DNA from: Hevea brasiliensis | Lineage: Eukaryota > Streptophyta > Magnoliopsida > Malpighiales > Euphorbiaceae | Assembly (NCBI RefSeq): GCF_030052815.1 | Contig: NC_079510.1 | Span: 33,867,823-33,931,822 of the forward strand | DNA length: 64,000 nucleotides | Direction: 5' to 3' | Shown here: in pieces, positions 23,989-35,502 of the stretch | Layout: the number at the start of each line of letters is the position of its first letter | Numbering within the stretch: the first letter of the stretch is position 1 | The notes under the pieces: generated by a model | What the model saw: the letters and a program-made list of their open reading frames with translations, nothing else | Database searches by the model: none | Told to the model about the DNA's origin: nothing | Made by a program: the position numbers and the translations under genes

Positions 23989-24897
23989 CTAAGAGTAGAG
24001 GGCATGAATGCCATCAATGTCATCCTGACTGAGATGCCTTTTGATAGTTCCGTATGGAATTGCACGATACATAATTGCATTCTTATCCTGACTATGATAA
24101 AGCCCAAGAAGGTGACCTATTTCATGAATAGCCACTGTTTCCAAGTCCACCTGATTTGTGCCAGGGTTAGTACTCCAATTCTCATCTGCATCATAGTGGA
24201 ATCTTCCATCCTCTGGTGCAAAAGCATGAGCCAGTGTTCTTCTAGGCCCATCAAAAGGATGACCATCCCCATGATCTCCACTGTAGAACCCTATAACAAT
24301 ATCTGATTTTGAACCAGCAGCTGCCTCCTCGAATGTGAACTGGGAAACATCAGCCCATTTTTTGAATGCCTTGGCGCAAACAGACTTTAACACCTTCTCA
24401 TCGATGACTTGGACCGCGGAGCGAAATTTGTAGGTCAGGTGGTACTTGGAAGGTGGCCATTTCGGCATGTTTCGAAAGAAAGAGTAATCAGAAACTATCA
24501 TATTGAATTTTCCAGGCTTGTGATGGCTTTGTTTTGTTGGGTGATTGATGTTATCAGGAACTCCGCATCGTGGAATCATCATTTCTTTTATGGTATCGGA
24601 GTCTAGCTTTCCTGTAACTTTCAAACGGTAATAGTTCTGATATGTTTTGAGTGCAGACTCCATAACTTCATCAAAATGGTCAGTGACAAGATTGGTATCA
24701 GTTGGATAGTATCCTAAATTTTTCAGGTATTGTTTCACCTTACTCAGCCCTTCCACTGTTGAGCCCTTTCCAGCACCTTCCAGGTTTTGAAAGGATTTGA
24801 ATTGATCTTGGTTTTCAGACTTCAAAGTTCTAGACTGAGCTAAAAAGGGTTGGATCGAAAAGAAGAGGAAAAAGGCTATTAGAATATGAGAAGCCAT
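23989..24897 (-). CDS. Matrix metalloproteinase (matrixin), secreted
   Basis: An intronless 302-codon frame from ATG at 24897 to TAG at 23991-23989. A TTG two codons upstream is in frame but is not a normal plant start. Residues 1 to about 20 (ASHILIAFFLFFSIQPFLA) form a signal peptide. Residues 45-110 are a peptidoglycan-binding-like prodomain ending in the cysteine switch PRCGVPDN (109-116, Cys111). The catalytic domain carries SGDHGDGHPFDGP with structural zinc and calcium ligands. The active site is HEIGHLLGLYH (258-268; His258, His262, His268, Glu259), followed by the Met-turn (Met276). Length and absence of introns fit the plant MMP / soybean metalloendoproteinase-1 family. It ends soon after the catalytic domain with no hydrophobic tail, so it should be a soluble extracellular enzyme that cleaves cell-wall or apoplastic proteins. 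No lesion is visible. Confidence 0.93.
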   Translation of the reverse strand: MASHILIAFFLFFSIQPFLAQSRTLKSENQDQFKSFQNLEGAGKGSTVEGLSKVKQYLKNLGYYPTDTNLVTDHFDEVMESALKTYQNYYRLKVTGKLDSDTIKEMMIPRCGVPDNINHPTKQSHHKPGKFNMIVSDYSFFRNMPKWPPSKYHLTYKFRSAVQVIDEKVLKSVCAKAFKKWADVSQFTFEEAAAGSKSDIVIGFYSGDHGDGHPFDGPRRTLAHAFAPEDGRFHYDADENWSTNPGTNQVDLETVAIHEIGHLLGLYHSQDKNAIMYRAIPYGTIKRHLSQDDIDGIHALYS

Positions 24898-24965
24898 TAG
24901 CAATTGTAAGAAACCAAGGCTTTGGTATTAATGGTGGCTTGATGCAAGCTGCAGTGTATGGCGTT

Positions 24966-24976
24966 CTTTTATAGGC
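24966..24976 (-). promoter_or_regulatory. TATA box of the metalloproteinase gene
   Basis: On the minus strand CTATAAAAGAA lies about 70 bp upstream of the ATG. With a usual TATA-to-start spacing of about 30 bp, the 5' UTR would be about 40 nt. Confidence 0.7.
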
Positions 24977-25765
24977 AAAATAAGGGGTGAATTAATTAAT
25001 TAATTATTGCAATAATTTTTTGTAATTATGCTTTGATTTTTTGTTGTTGCCATCAATCTCAATTTGTCATAATATGATCAATAATTTTAATTTTTTTTCA
25101 TTTTATTTTATTTTTCTTCTCATTCAGCATGAATCCAAGTAAATTTATTGTCATGCTTGTAGCTTGGGTCCAAAACTAAACTTTCACATGCCTACGTATT
25201 GTCTTTTCGATTTCAGATTTTTTATTCTCATCTTTGTAAATAAATTTAAGTCATGTGATCATTTTAAATTATATGGTGATTTAATTTGATGTAATAATTA
25301 TTCATCAAATTAAATCGCTATATAAAATAATTAAAATTAAAAATTCAGATCATGAATTTATAAATTATGAGTTATTTTAAATTAAAACGTTAATTTTTAA
25401 AAATTAATTTTAAAAACAATTATATTCATTTTATTTTTATTAAAATAAAATCAATAAATTTGGAGTTAATAAATTTGGAGTTAAGTCATATAAATTTTTA
25501 ATTAACCCTTAATTTAATTTTCATATTATTTTACTTTAAATATAAATTTAAATGGATTGTCTAAAAGATTCAAATTGAATGAGTGAATGAGAGTGAGAAA
25601 TTACCACCCTTTGGGCAGCCATCAATGCGGCAGCCACCAATGCAATCTTCATCTGTCGCTCTTATAGGGTCATGTTCCACCATTGTAGAAATTTCAGCCC
25701 ATAATTTTTCCTTAAATTTGTACCATTGCATGCAACGAATCTTTTAGGTATTATTTTAATATAAT
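24975..25765. repeat. Upstream region of the metalloproteinase gene, duplicated copy 1
   Basis: Shares long stretches in the same order and orientation with 26862-27545: AATTATGCTTTGATTTTTTRTTGTTGCC, TTCTTCTCATTCAGCATGAA, GTCCAAAACTAAACT, ATCTGTCGCTCTTAT and CATTGTAGAAATTT, then CATGCAACG. Small indels separate the copies. This copy abuts the TATA box. Confidence 0.85.
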
Positions 25766-25773
25766 TTATGTTC

Positions 25774-25775
<2 letters not shown>

Positions 25776-25837
<62 letters not shown>
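25776..25837. repeat. (TTA)n microsatellite
   Basis: About 20 TTA units at the distal edge of the first upstream copy. Confidence 0.95.
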
Positions 25838-26316
25838 GTGAATTGATTTTGTGCATGCTCCATCCTTTTGAGTGATGACAAAAAGGGGAAGTAGTGTGGT
25901 TATTTTGGCTATTTTTGTGGTTATCTAGTTGATATTTTGGATGCTTAATAGTTATTTTGGCTATAATGAGGTTATTTGGTTGATATTTTGGATGCTTATT
26001 GACTGTTTTTTATTGCTTATTAACTGTTGTTGACATTAGAAAATTATGTTAGAACTTTGAAGAAACTTCTATATATGGAGTTACAAAGTTTATGTGAAGT
26101 TCTTGTGTTGATTTTACTCCTTATTTGTTCTTATTATATAAAGATTTAAATGTTTGAATATACTTGTATATCTAACTCATGGAATTTTTTATACTTGTGT
26201 GCATAAATTTAAGGGGAGTTTGTGAGATTCACAAGTTCTCTTTATTTTATTTTATTTTTTTTATTGAGCCTTCATTGTGAATTTTTTAGAACTTTGGCAT
26301 CATCAAAAAGAGAGAA
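25838..26316 (+). mobile_element. Possible copia-type noncoding remnant
   Basis: GATGACAAAAAGGGGAAGTAG at about 25875 and GGCATCATCAAAAAGAGAGA at about 26298 resemble the CATCATCAAAAAGGGGGAGA motifs near the polypurine tract of large copia (Sirevirus-like) elements. No coding sequence remains. The assignment rests on these motifs alone. Confidence 0.3.
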
Positions 26317-26651
26317 TACTATAAAACAAATAGGATATCAGTGACAGATTAATGAATCTATCACTAAATCCGTCACTAATCTATCGCAAAATTATAGATT
26401 AGTTATGGACCCGTCACTATTTCGTCACTGAAGCCCACTAACAATGAGGTTTTCAGCAACGATTGTAATCTATCGCTAATCCGTAATTAATTCAAAAATT
26501 TTATTTTTAGAGAAGGATTTTAATCCGTAACTGAAATTCTTGTCACTAAAGTATCAGCAATGAATCTGTCACTAATCAATATTTTAAAAACGGAATTTTA
26601 ATTTATTTCTAAATTTATCTTTGATACATGCATTTTCATTTTCATGTAGTA
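26317..26651. mobile_element. Small CACTA-like non-autonomous element
   Basis: Begins TACTATAAAACAAAT and ends ATTTTCATGTAGTA, degenerate CACTA-type ends. It is packed with CCGTCACTAATCTATCGC / GTGACAGATT motifs like CACTA subterminal repeats. No clear 3-bp target duplication (GAA versus AAT), so the boundaries are tentative. Confidence 0.4.
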
Positions 26652-26861
26652 AATATTAGCTCATGAGCTTTGACGAGCATGATTTTGATAATTTCAAAAC
26701 ATTAAAAAAAATCTAATCTAACTATATTTTCATAAATGTGTAAGTATCTTATAGGACTTTGTGTTGAAAGACTTTGATGGGAAGGAACACAAAAAATTTG
26801 AAGTGCTAATTACAAAGATTTTACTAAGATCACCAGAAAATGCAAAGTCAAGCTATGTAGA

Positions 26862-27545
26862 CAAAACAAAGGGTGAATCAATTAATTATTGCCATAATTT
26901 TTGAATTATGCTTTGATTTTTTATTGTTGCCATCAAATCTCTATTTGTCATAATCTTATCACTAGAATTTAACTTTATTGCATTTGATTACATATTTCTT
27001 CTCATTCAGCATGAAACCCACAAAATTTAACGTCATACTTGTAGCTTAGGTCCAAAACTAAACTGTCATGCCATTAGGTATTTGTCTTTTGATTTCAGAT
27101 TTTTTTTTGCTTTTATTCTCATTTTTTTAATATATTTAAATCAAGTCAATTTATAAATTATGATTCATTTAAATCAAAATGTTAATTTTTCATAAAAAAA
27201 CTAATTTAAAAATAATTATATTCATTTAATTTTTAATTAAAATAAAATCAATAAATTTGGAGTCAAGTCATACAAATTTTTAATTAACCCTCAATTTTTA
27301 CATATTATTTAAAATTGAATTATTTTAATATAAATATGAATTTAAATGGATTGTCCAATAGATTCAAATTAATTAGTGAATGAGAGTAAGAAATTAGAAC
27401 CATATAGGCTAGCCATCAATGCAATCTTTATCTGTCGCTCTTATTGTGTCATATTCCAGCATTGTAGAAATTTTAGCCCTCTAAGTTGAACCCTTGCATG
27501 CAACGGACTTTTTAGGCATTATGAGGTCAATATAATTTATGTTTG
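26862..27545. repeat. Upstream region of the metalloproteinase gene, duplicated copy 2
   Basis: Diverged second copy of 24975-25765 in the same orientation, about 1.9 kb away. No metalloproteinase coding sequence is attached to it. Directly before it, 26750-26860 has no recognisable zinc motif. It is the relic of a local duplication, probably of a second gene copy that was lost. Confidence 0.85.
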
Positions 27546-27870
27546 TTGGCCCTGAACGAGGATAGTTCAATGATCCAGTATCCTACTCAAATTTTTTCGG
27601 CATATGATACTTGAACTACTGCTGCACAATAAGAGATTAGAGTTGAGTCTCTGTTAAAAGCTTAAACTCTTAGCAAGGTGGCCCAGTTGGCTAGAACCCT
27701 GTCAAGATCCCTATCAAGATCCCTTTAGTCCATGAAGCTTAGGCTGCTACGTGATAAAGACTTAAAGTTGTGCCTCTGCTAATAGTGTAATCTTTTAGTC
27801 TCATCTACTAATAGTTTAAACTTTTAATACAATGGTTAGGACTAAGCGTTTGTTCAATTCGACTCAAAAC
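27546..27870. other. Intergenic DNA with decayed repeat
   Basis: Contains CTGTCAAGATCCCTATCAAGATCCC (a short tandem repeat) and sequence related in inverse orientation to 23640-23800. No gene is supported. Confidence 0.45.
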
Positions 27871-27876
27871 TGAATT

Positions 27877-28240
27877 GTGGAAGTTTCTATTCCATCATCT
27901 ATGATTATGCTGCAAAAGTTCCCTGTAGAGACTCTTGTGGGATCACATCTTCAAGCTGCTGTGACTATGAAAGTATCTAATGGTGATGACACTTCCTGTA
28001 ATCAACTGGAACATGCTTTTGGTGTTAGGTGGTTGAATTTCATGTCCTTCTGTTTAAGTGAATTTGCCTTCGTGTGTTTTCAGGTGCCTTTTTTTATAGT
28101 TGCAAAGCCTTTCACTTGTTCATAAAATGGATAACTAGAAGCAAGTCTTTTGTTGTTGTCAATGCAACAAAGGAGCCACTGTTTTAGAAAAGCTAGGAAA
28201 TGTTGAGTTACATGACTCTGTTTATGGTGTTGCAACTAAA
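27877..28240 (+). pseudogene. GP210/NUP210-like nuclear pore gene fragment
   Basis: Exon a (about 27877-27982) encodes EVSIPSSMIMLQKFPVETLV followed by GSHLQAAVTMKVSNG. A GT..AG intron at 27983-28083 (101 bp) joins in frame to exon b, which gives AFFYSCKAFHLFIKWITRSK and SFVVVNATKEPLF. After a 1-nt frameshift it continues EKLGNVELHDSVYG. From memory of the family this matches a segment of plant nuclear pore membrane glycoprotein GP210. Family proteins are well over 1,500 residues and this covers only about 110, so it is a fragment. It may be a captured or duplicated exon pair. The intact splice sites argue against a processed pseudogene. Confidence 0.6.
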
Positions 28241-28989
28241 GTAAAAATTAAAGGAAAAAGAGAGAGGTGTTGCTTTGTTGTGCTATGGCTACAATGTTGG
28301 CGTGTTGTTGTTGCTTAGTCCTAAGCACAAATTTTGACTGTAGTGTGGATTTGTTGCAACTGTAGACAAGCACTAAGGAAGAACATGCAGAGATGAGGGA
28401 TGGTAGGATGCATGAGGTAGGGCGGCAACAGCAGTGGAGAAGAAATGAAGGAGAAGAAGAGATGGGAGAATGGGGGTAGCAAGATATGAGAATAACTGAA
28501 GAAGAAGAAAAAGAAGAAGAGGAGATAGGGATATAGGAGGTAAGGCGGCAGTAGAAATAGAGAGGAGATGAAGAGAAAAATAGGGTTTAGAAAGAATATA
28601 TATATATATATATATATAAAGGAAAAAAACTTGAGAGATCAAGTGGATTCATATTAAATATGAAACAATAGGGATAATAAAGTTATTTTATGTATAAAAA
28701 TTAAGTCATTTTACTAAAATATCCTTTAAACTATTTTTATAGCAGAATGCAGAGATTTTAAATTTGAATTTTAAATTGTATCTATTGTATTTATTATAGC
28801 TACAAATTTCAATGCAAATTAAAAGTTTCATTTACTTTCTTTCTCTCCTCTTTCTTTAATCAACGATTTTCTTTTTTACTTTAAACTAGGTTTACACATT
28901 TAGAAAAAAAAAAGGTTATTCATGTAAATTAAAAAAAAAAACATAAAAATAAAAATAAATAATATATTTTTATTTATTTATTTTTATTT
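28241..28989. other. Noncoding, purine-rich then AT-rich DNA
   Basis: 28380-28600 is a GA-rich stretch (GAAGAAGA/GGAGAAG) whose opposite strand gives a low-complexity Leu/Ser frame, not a gene. A short (TA)n run follows at 28596-28619. The remainder is AT-rich with no recognisable feature. Confidence 0.5.
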
Positions 28990-29556
28990 TTATGTGTAAA
29001 TTAATATTAAAAAAGTACAATATATTACTTTATTATAATTAAACAAATGATCAATCTGAATTTAAATTAATTAAATTAACTCAATTAAACTCACAATACA
29101 AATCGATTAAATTGATTCGATTAATGTATACATAATAATAAAGAATTAATTAATATTATAATTTCAAATGAATTCAATTGACTTAGTTAAAAAAATACAT
29201 TTCATATAAATAAATTATATATTTTTACTCAATTGAATCAATTAAAGGATTAATTCACTAAAATATATTATCAATCTAACATGTTACATATTTAACTGAT
29301 TCAGTTAACTGAAATATATATTCAATTGAATCATGTAAATGACAATTATTATAGTTGATCCAAATAGACATGAATAATGTGACATAATGTGACATGTCTC
29401 TTACTAAATTGATTCAACTAACTAAAATATATATTTAATTGAATCATTTAAATAATAATCGTCACAATTGACTCAACATATATATAGTCAGTTGATTCAA
29501 TTGATTAAATTGACTAAAAATGTATATGGTCAATTGACATAATGTGACATGTTACT
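28990..29556. repeat. Left part of a diverged tandem repeat array
   Basis: Repeats built on ATTGATTCAATTAACTAAAATATATATTCAATTGAATCA and ATGTGACATGTTAC, as in 63497-64000. Anchors at about 29276, 29389 and 29544 are irregularly spaced, so this side is more decayed. It is interrupted at 29556/29557 by the outer gypsy insertion. Confidence 0.6.
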
Positions 29557-31183
29557 TGATGTGGCCCAACCGCAAGTGCACGGGTCGTACAAGTAATATA
29601 GAAAAGTTATCGTTCCCACGAGGAGTTGTGTTAATGATTGAATTTTTGATATAGAAATTCTAACTAAATTGGACTATTTTTGAAATTAAAGTAACAAATT
29701 GATAGAAATTGAAGTGTGAATTTTATGTGTGTGAGATTAATAGTCTATTCAACAATGTATTAATTAAACTAAAATTGCATCAAATTAAAATAAGCAAGTT
29801 AAAATATGGTAAAATTTAAAATGGCGAGCAATTAGATTCAATTAGAAATTAACAATGATAAAAAGGCGATTCCGGAGTTCGGGAGTTCATATTCAAGCTA
29901 TTTTTGGATTTTAAATTGGTTATCCAATCTTGTGAAACTTACGGGTTTTAAGGAGATTAATTCTTAAATCCTTTGAATACCCTTTCGAGTGAGACAAATA
30001 GTGCCTTAATCAATCTAATCCTACTTTCGTGGAGTTAGAGTTAATTAAGACCCATTAAGTTCTTTAATTAATCTATAAATCCTCTTAATCCTTAGTCTAT
30101 TTCTAGATCTAAGTTAATTAAGTCTAATTTCTTGATTATCTATCACAAGGCTTTCTCCTTTCGGTGCCTCAACCATGGATTTAGAACATCACTTAATGGG
30201 ATCCTACACTAAGCATGTCATTAAGCACACAAGAAATGAATAAAACTCATTAAAACCACAAAATATGGATTACCCAATCAAAATCCACAAAATATCTAAA
30301 ATATTACATCCCAACTCCAGAATCTAATGAAAACTACTCACTACCCATAATATTTACAAGATATTCTGAGTTAATATGGAAATAAAGCTTTAATCTAAGC
30401 TAAGAAACAAGAAGCCCAACACTAGAAAGGTAGGAAAAATGCAAGAAAAGAAATAAATCTCCAAATCTGGTTGGAAATGGTGTGGGAGACGATTGTGACT
30501 CTTCAGTTGCTGCCCTCTCCTTTCCCTTTTCTTCCTCTCTTTCTTCCCCCCTTCTAAAATGGAAAAAGGGGCTATTTATAACTTTTTTTTTTCTGACAAG
30601 GAGCCCTAAAATGGTGTGTTTGAGGTGTGATTTTCTGAGGGAATCTTCTGCCAGCTCATCAATGAAGTCTTTATGGGACTGCATAAGTGGACTGCATAAG
30701 TTATGCAGTCCCTTATGCAGTTTTTGGCTGGTTTCTGGCTCTTTTATGCGAAACTGCATGACCAAGCGCATAAGTTATGCACAATTCTGTGAGGCTGCAT
30801 AAGGGAGTTGCGAATCTGCATAAGTTATGCGGCAACTTATGCAGATTTCAGCAGGTATTGGAATAATGTTTCTTCTCCTTATGCAAATTTACATAACTTA
30901 TGTGGCAAGTTATGCATAATTTGGCCAATGCATACTTCAACTTTGAAACTTGTTTTTGACATCTTTGGCTGTAGAAATCATTCCTCCAAAGTAAAATTTT
31001 CTTTTTAATCCTTCAAAAATACCATTTTTCCTACAAAACAAAGTAAAAATTACAAATTAATCCAAAATTGGTAATTATGGAAAAACTAACTAAATAACTA
31101 ATGAAATTAGCTAAAAGAGACTAATAATCAAGTAAAATGGCTATGAATTTAAATCTAAATGACTATGCAAAATGTATGTATCA
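29557..31183 (-). repeat. 3' LTR of the outer gypsy (L1)
   Basis: TGATGTGGCCC to GTATGTATCA on the plus strand. It pairs with 61878-63491 by shared variants (TTCTAACTAAATTGG, GATAGAAATTGAAGTG) that differ from the inner element's LTRs. Contains the hairpin cluster at about 30680-30930. Confidence 0.92.
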
Positions 31184-31838
31184 AATACCCCCAAACTCAA
31201 GCTTTTGCTTGTCCTCAAGCAAACTTTAAAGTGTAATGCAATTTTTTTAGGGGTGCCTTATCTAAAGAGCTATGAAAATCACCTATTAAAGTAACTTAAC
31301 ACACCTTTAGCCATACCAACAATCCTTATACCCATCCTTTAAAATGCAAAGAATCTAATGCTCATCCAAGCTTTCACTGCTTAGCCATCAAGTCAATTAT
31401 CATTCAAAATTCCCAAACCAACCAATCAAAAGAGAGAGTCATGCTCAAAAGGAATTCTAGGACAATCAATAGTCAAAGTGTCTCTATATAGAATGATGGA
31501 ATTAAATGAATGAATGGATAATTTTCCAATCCCATAGGCAAATTCCCTACTCCTATCTCCACTAATGTAACAAGTACTATCAAGAGATCAAAGGTCTTTT
31601 TAGGGATGTAATGGGGCCATGGGGTTCAAAAATGAGGCTAAGAAGAAAAATGGGTAAAAAGGATTCAAAGCATGAGAATATTTTCAATCTTGACAACATA
31701 AGGTACACTTCTTATTTTATTATATTTTTTTTCTCTTTTTCTCCTTTTTTTTATATATATATATGTGGAGGAGAGAAATACGCAATGAGAATTGTCAAGT
31801 GCTAGCATAATTTACAAAACACATAAAAATGGAGGGAC
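31184..31838 (-). other. Outer gypsy 3' internal segment with polypurine tract
   Basis: On the minus strand AGTTTGGGGGTATT (about 31184-31197) lies directly before the 3' LTR and serves as the polypurine tract. The rest is noncoding and nearly identical to 33466-34113 of the inner element. It ends in GGGAC, the inner element's target duplication. Confidence 0.75.
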
Positions 31839-33465
31839 TGATGTGGCCCAACCGCAAGTGCACGGGTCGTACAAGTAATATAGAAAAGATATCGTTCCCA
31901 CGAGGAGTTGTGTTAATGATTGAATTTTTGATATAAAAAGTTGACTAAATTGAACTATTTTTGAAATTAAAGTAATAAATTGATGGGTATTGGAGTATGA
32001 AATCTATACGGGCAAAATTAATAATCTTTTCAACTATGTAATGATCTAACTAAATTTGCATCAAATTGAAACAAGCAAATTCAAATATGGCAAGATTTAG
32101 AATGGCAAGTAATTAAATTCAATTAGAAATTAATAATGATAAAAAGGCGATTCCGGAGTTCGGGATTTCATATTCAAGCTATTTTGGGATTTTAAATTGG
32201 TTATCCGATCTTGTGGAACTTACGGGTTTTAAGGAGATTAATTCTTAAATCCTTTGAATACCCTTTCGAGTGAGACAAAGAGTGCCTCAATCAATCTAAT
32301 CCTACTTTCGTGGAGTTAGAGTTAATTAAGACCCATTAAGTTCTTTAATTAATCTGTAAAGCCTCTTAATCCTTAGTCTATTTCTAGATCTAAGTTAATT
32401 AAGTCCAATTTATTGATTATCTATCACAAGGCTTTCTCCTTTCGGTGCCTCAACCATGGATTAAGAACATCACTTAATGGGATCCTACACTAAGCATGTC
32501 ATTAAGCACACAAGAAATGAATAAAACTCATTAAGACCACAAAATATGGATTACCCAATCAAAATCCACAAAATATCTCAAATATTACAACCCTTACTCC
32601 AGAATCAAATGAAAACTACTCACTACCCATAATATTTACAAGATATTCTGAGTTAATATGGAAATAAAGCTTTAATCTAAACTAAGAACTAAGAAACCCA
32701 ATACTAGAAAGGTAGGAAAAGTGCAAGAAAAGAAAGAAATCTCCAAATCTGGTTGGAAATGGTGTGGGAGACGATTGTGACTCTTCAGCTGCTGCCCTCT
32801 CCTTTCCCTTTTCTTCCTTCTTTCCTCTCTTTCTAAAATGGGATAAGGGGCTATTTATAACTTTTTTTCTGACAAGGAGCCCTAAAATGGTGTGTTTGAG
32901 GTGAGATTTTCTGAGGGAATCTTCTGCCAGCTCATTAATGAAGTCTTTGTGGGACTGCATAAGTAGACTGCATAAGTTATGCAGTCCCTTATGCAGTTTT
33001 CGACTGGTTTCTGGCTCTCTTATGTGAAACTGCATAAGCGAGGTGCAAGACTGCATAGGTTATGCACAATTCTGTGAGGTTGCATAAGGGAGGCACGAAT
33101 CTGCATAAGTTATGCGGCAACTTATGCAGATTTCGACAAGTGCTTAGGACAGCTTCTTCTCCTTATGCAGAACTGCATAACTTATGCGGCAAGTTATGCG
33201 CAATTTGGCCAATGCATATTTCAACTTTGAAACTTGTTTTTGACATCTTTGGCTGTAGAAATTACTCCTCAATGACAAAATTTCTTTTTAGTCCTTCAAA
33301 AACACCATTTTTCCTACAAAATAAAGTAAAATTTACAAATTAATCCAAAATTGACAATTATGAAAAACTAACTAAATAACTAATGAAATTAGCTAAAAGT
33401 GACTAATAATCAAATAAAATGGCTATGAAATTAAACCTAAATGATTATGCAAAATGTATGCATCA
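31839..33465 (-). repeat. 3' LTR of the inner gypsy (L2)
   Basis: TGATGTGGCCC to GTATGCATCA. Over the first roughly 460 bp it differs from 49928-51555 at about seven sites by hand count. Hairpin cluster at about 32955-33210. Confidence 0.92.
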
Positions 33466-35502
33466 AATACCCCCAAACTCAAGTTTTGCCTATCCTCAAG
33501 CAAACTTTAAAATGTGATGCAATTTTTTTTAGGGGTGTCTTATCCAAAGAGCTATGAAAATCACCTATTAAAGTAACTTAACACCCATTTAGCCATACCA
33601 GCAATCCATATACCCATCCTTCAAAATGCAAAGAATCTAATGCCTATCCAAGCTTTCACTGCTTAGCCATCAAGTCAATTATCATTCAAAATTCCAAAAC
33701 CAACCAATCAAAAGAGAAAGTCATGCTCAAAAGGAATTCTAGGACAATCAATAGTCAAAGTGTCTCTATATAGAATGATGGAATTAAATGAATGAATGGA
33801 TAGTTTTCCAATCCCATAGGCAAATTCCCTACTCCTATCTCCACTAATGTAGCAAGTACTATCAAGAGATCAAAGGTCTTTTTAGGGATGTAATAGGGCC
33901 ATGGGGTTCAAAATGAGGCTAAGAGGAAAAACGGGTAAAAAGGATTCAAAGCATGAGAATATTTTCAATCTTGACAACATAAGGTACACTTCTTATTTTA
34001 TTATTATTATTATTTTTTCTCTTTTTTATATATATATATATATGGAGGAGAGAAATACGCAATGAAAATTGTCAAGTGCTAGCATAATTTACAAAACACA
34101 TAAAAATGGAGGGACATTTTGATACTTTAAACTTGTATCTTGCATTTTCTTTTGATGATTGTCCCTAAAAATGCCACCCCCAAACTCATTCCTTTTAATA
34201 CTTTGGGTGGATTTCTTTCAATTTGAATGACAATAATGAAAAGCACATATACTAGCACTCTTACAAGATGACAAGCATTTCTTCTCCCTTTTATTGTATT
34301 TTTTTTCTTTTTTTTTATGTACCTAATATTATAAATAATTATTCTCATGAAAAGGGTTGGAGTGTTTGGTTCATTGGCTAGGTAGCAATAAGGGTTTCAA
34401 GAAAAATTAGGGATAAAAAGGCTCAAAGGGGTTTGCAAGGGTCAATTTTAATTAGGAAAAGGGCCAAAGGTTTGAAATGAGGAGGTTTAAATCAAAGAAT
34501 GCCTAATCATCTCTCTTTTCAAGTACAAGCTGGTATTTCGCCTTGAAAGGTTTAGAAAATTTGTTCTAGGATTGGTGAGACATCACTTGACTACCTTATA
34601 TCCAATAACTCCCTCTAAACATTCCAATTTCTAAAGGACTAGTTGAACGGCTTTTTGGCTAAGAAGATATAGGCAAGGGATAGACACTTCAAAACTTTGC
34701 ACCTCTTAGGAAACTTTCAATCCACAAACCCAACTAAAGGTAATTCAAATCACTTTCATAGGCAACTTTTCAATACTCAAGGGATTTGGCAAAAGATTTT
34801 AATGCATGATGCATGATTCCTAAAAATGAGCAATGCATTAACTAAATGGAGGGAATCTATTTGTATGCAATGTGTACAATTTCTAAGTGATGTATAATGT
34901 GTGTGTAAATGTGTTATGTATATGTATGTATGGATGTATATGTAAAATTTTTACAATATATGAAAATGGAATGGGATGAGATGTTCCTATACTCAATATG
35001 TGCAAAATGTAGCAAAAATCAAAATGCACACCCCCAAACTCAAAATTGGACATTGTCCTCAATGTCTCAAGCAGTGCATTATCAAAACTCAAAGCAAAGA
35101 GGAATTACCAGGAATTGTGAAATTTAAGAGCAAAAAGAAAGAGTTACCTGGTATAGAGCAGATGAGAATTCAAGAGATAATGGTGATGCATAAGAAGCTG
35201 CATAGGTTATGCAGAATAAAATGCTGTACAGAACAGGTGCATAAGGAGGGTGCATAAGCTGTGTGGTTCTGCATGAGTGGCAATAAGGACTGCACAGGCT
35301 ATGCAGAACATTTGCATAAGGGTATTCACAGCCTGTGCAGTTCTGCATGAGTGGCAATAAGGGACTGCACAGGCTATGCAGAACATTTGCATAAGGGGAT
35401 TCACAGCCTGTGCAGTATATTCAAAAGCTGCTGCATGATGATATAGCAAGGAAAAATGTACAAACACCAGTAGAAGCATGCAAATATATACAGTGTACGG
35501 AC
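33466..35502 (-). other. Inner gypsy 3' noncoding internal region
   Basis: Begins (minus-strand 3' end) with the polypurine tract AGTTTGGGGGTATT next to the LTR. The rest is noncoding and closely matches the outer element at 51556-52885. GCATAA/TTATGC-type motifs recur at 35185-35420. Short ORFs here are not conserved as genes. Confidence 0.7.
35285..35440. repeat. Tandem duplication of about 78 bp, inner copy only
   Basis: GACTGCACAGGCTATGCAG...TTCACAGCCTGTGCAG occurs twice in a row here and only once at the matching place in the outer copy (52748-52802). It includes CTGCACAGGCT and its reverse complement AGCCTGTGCAG. Confidence 0.8.

Noticed and set aside
24004..24606. Plus-strand ORFs of 65-100 codons
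   Set aside because: Shadows of the metalloproteinase coding sequence on the opposite strand.
24898..24903. Start two codons upstream for the metalloproteinase (304 residues)
   Set aside because: The codon at 24903-24901 is TTG on the minus strand. The first ATG is at 24897, followed directly by a good signal peptide.
28373..28642. 89-codon Leu/Ser-rich minus-strand ORF
   Set aside because: Low-complexity translation of a GA-rich tract plus a (TA)n run.
30400..30802. ORFs of 106-124 codons repeated in each gypsy LTR
   Set aside because: They lie within LTRs, overlap on opposite strands and translate the hairpin cluster. Their repetition reflects LTR copies, not a gene family.
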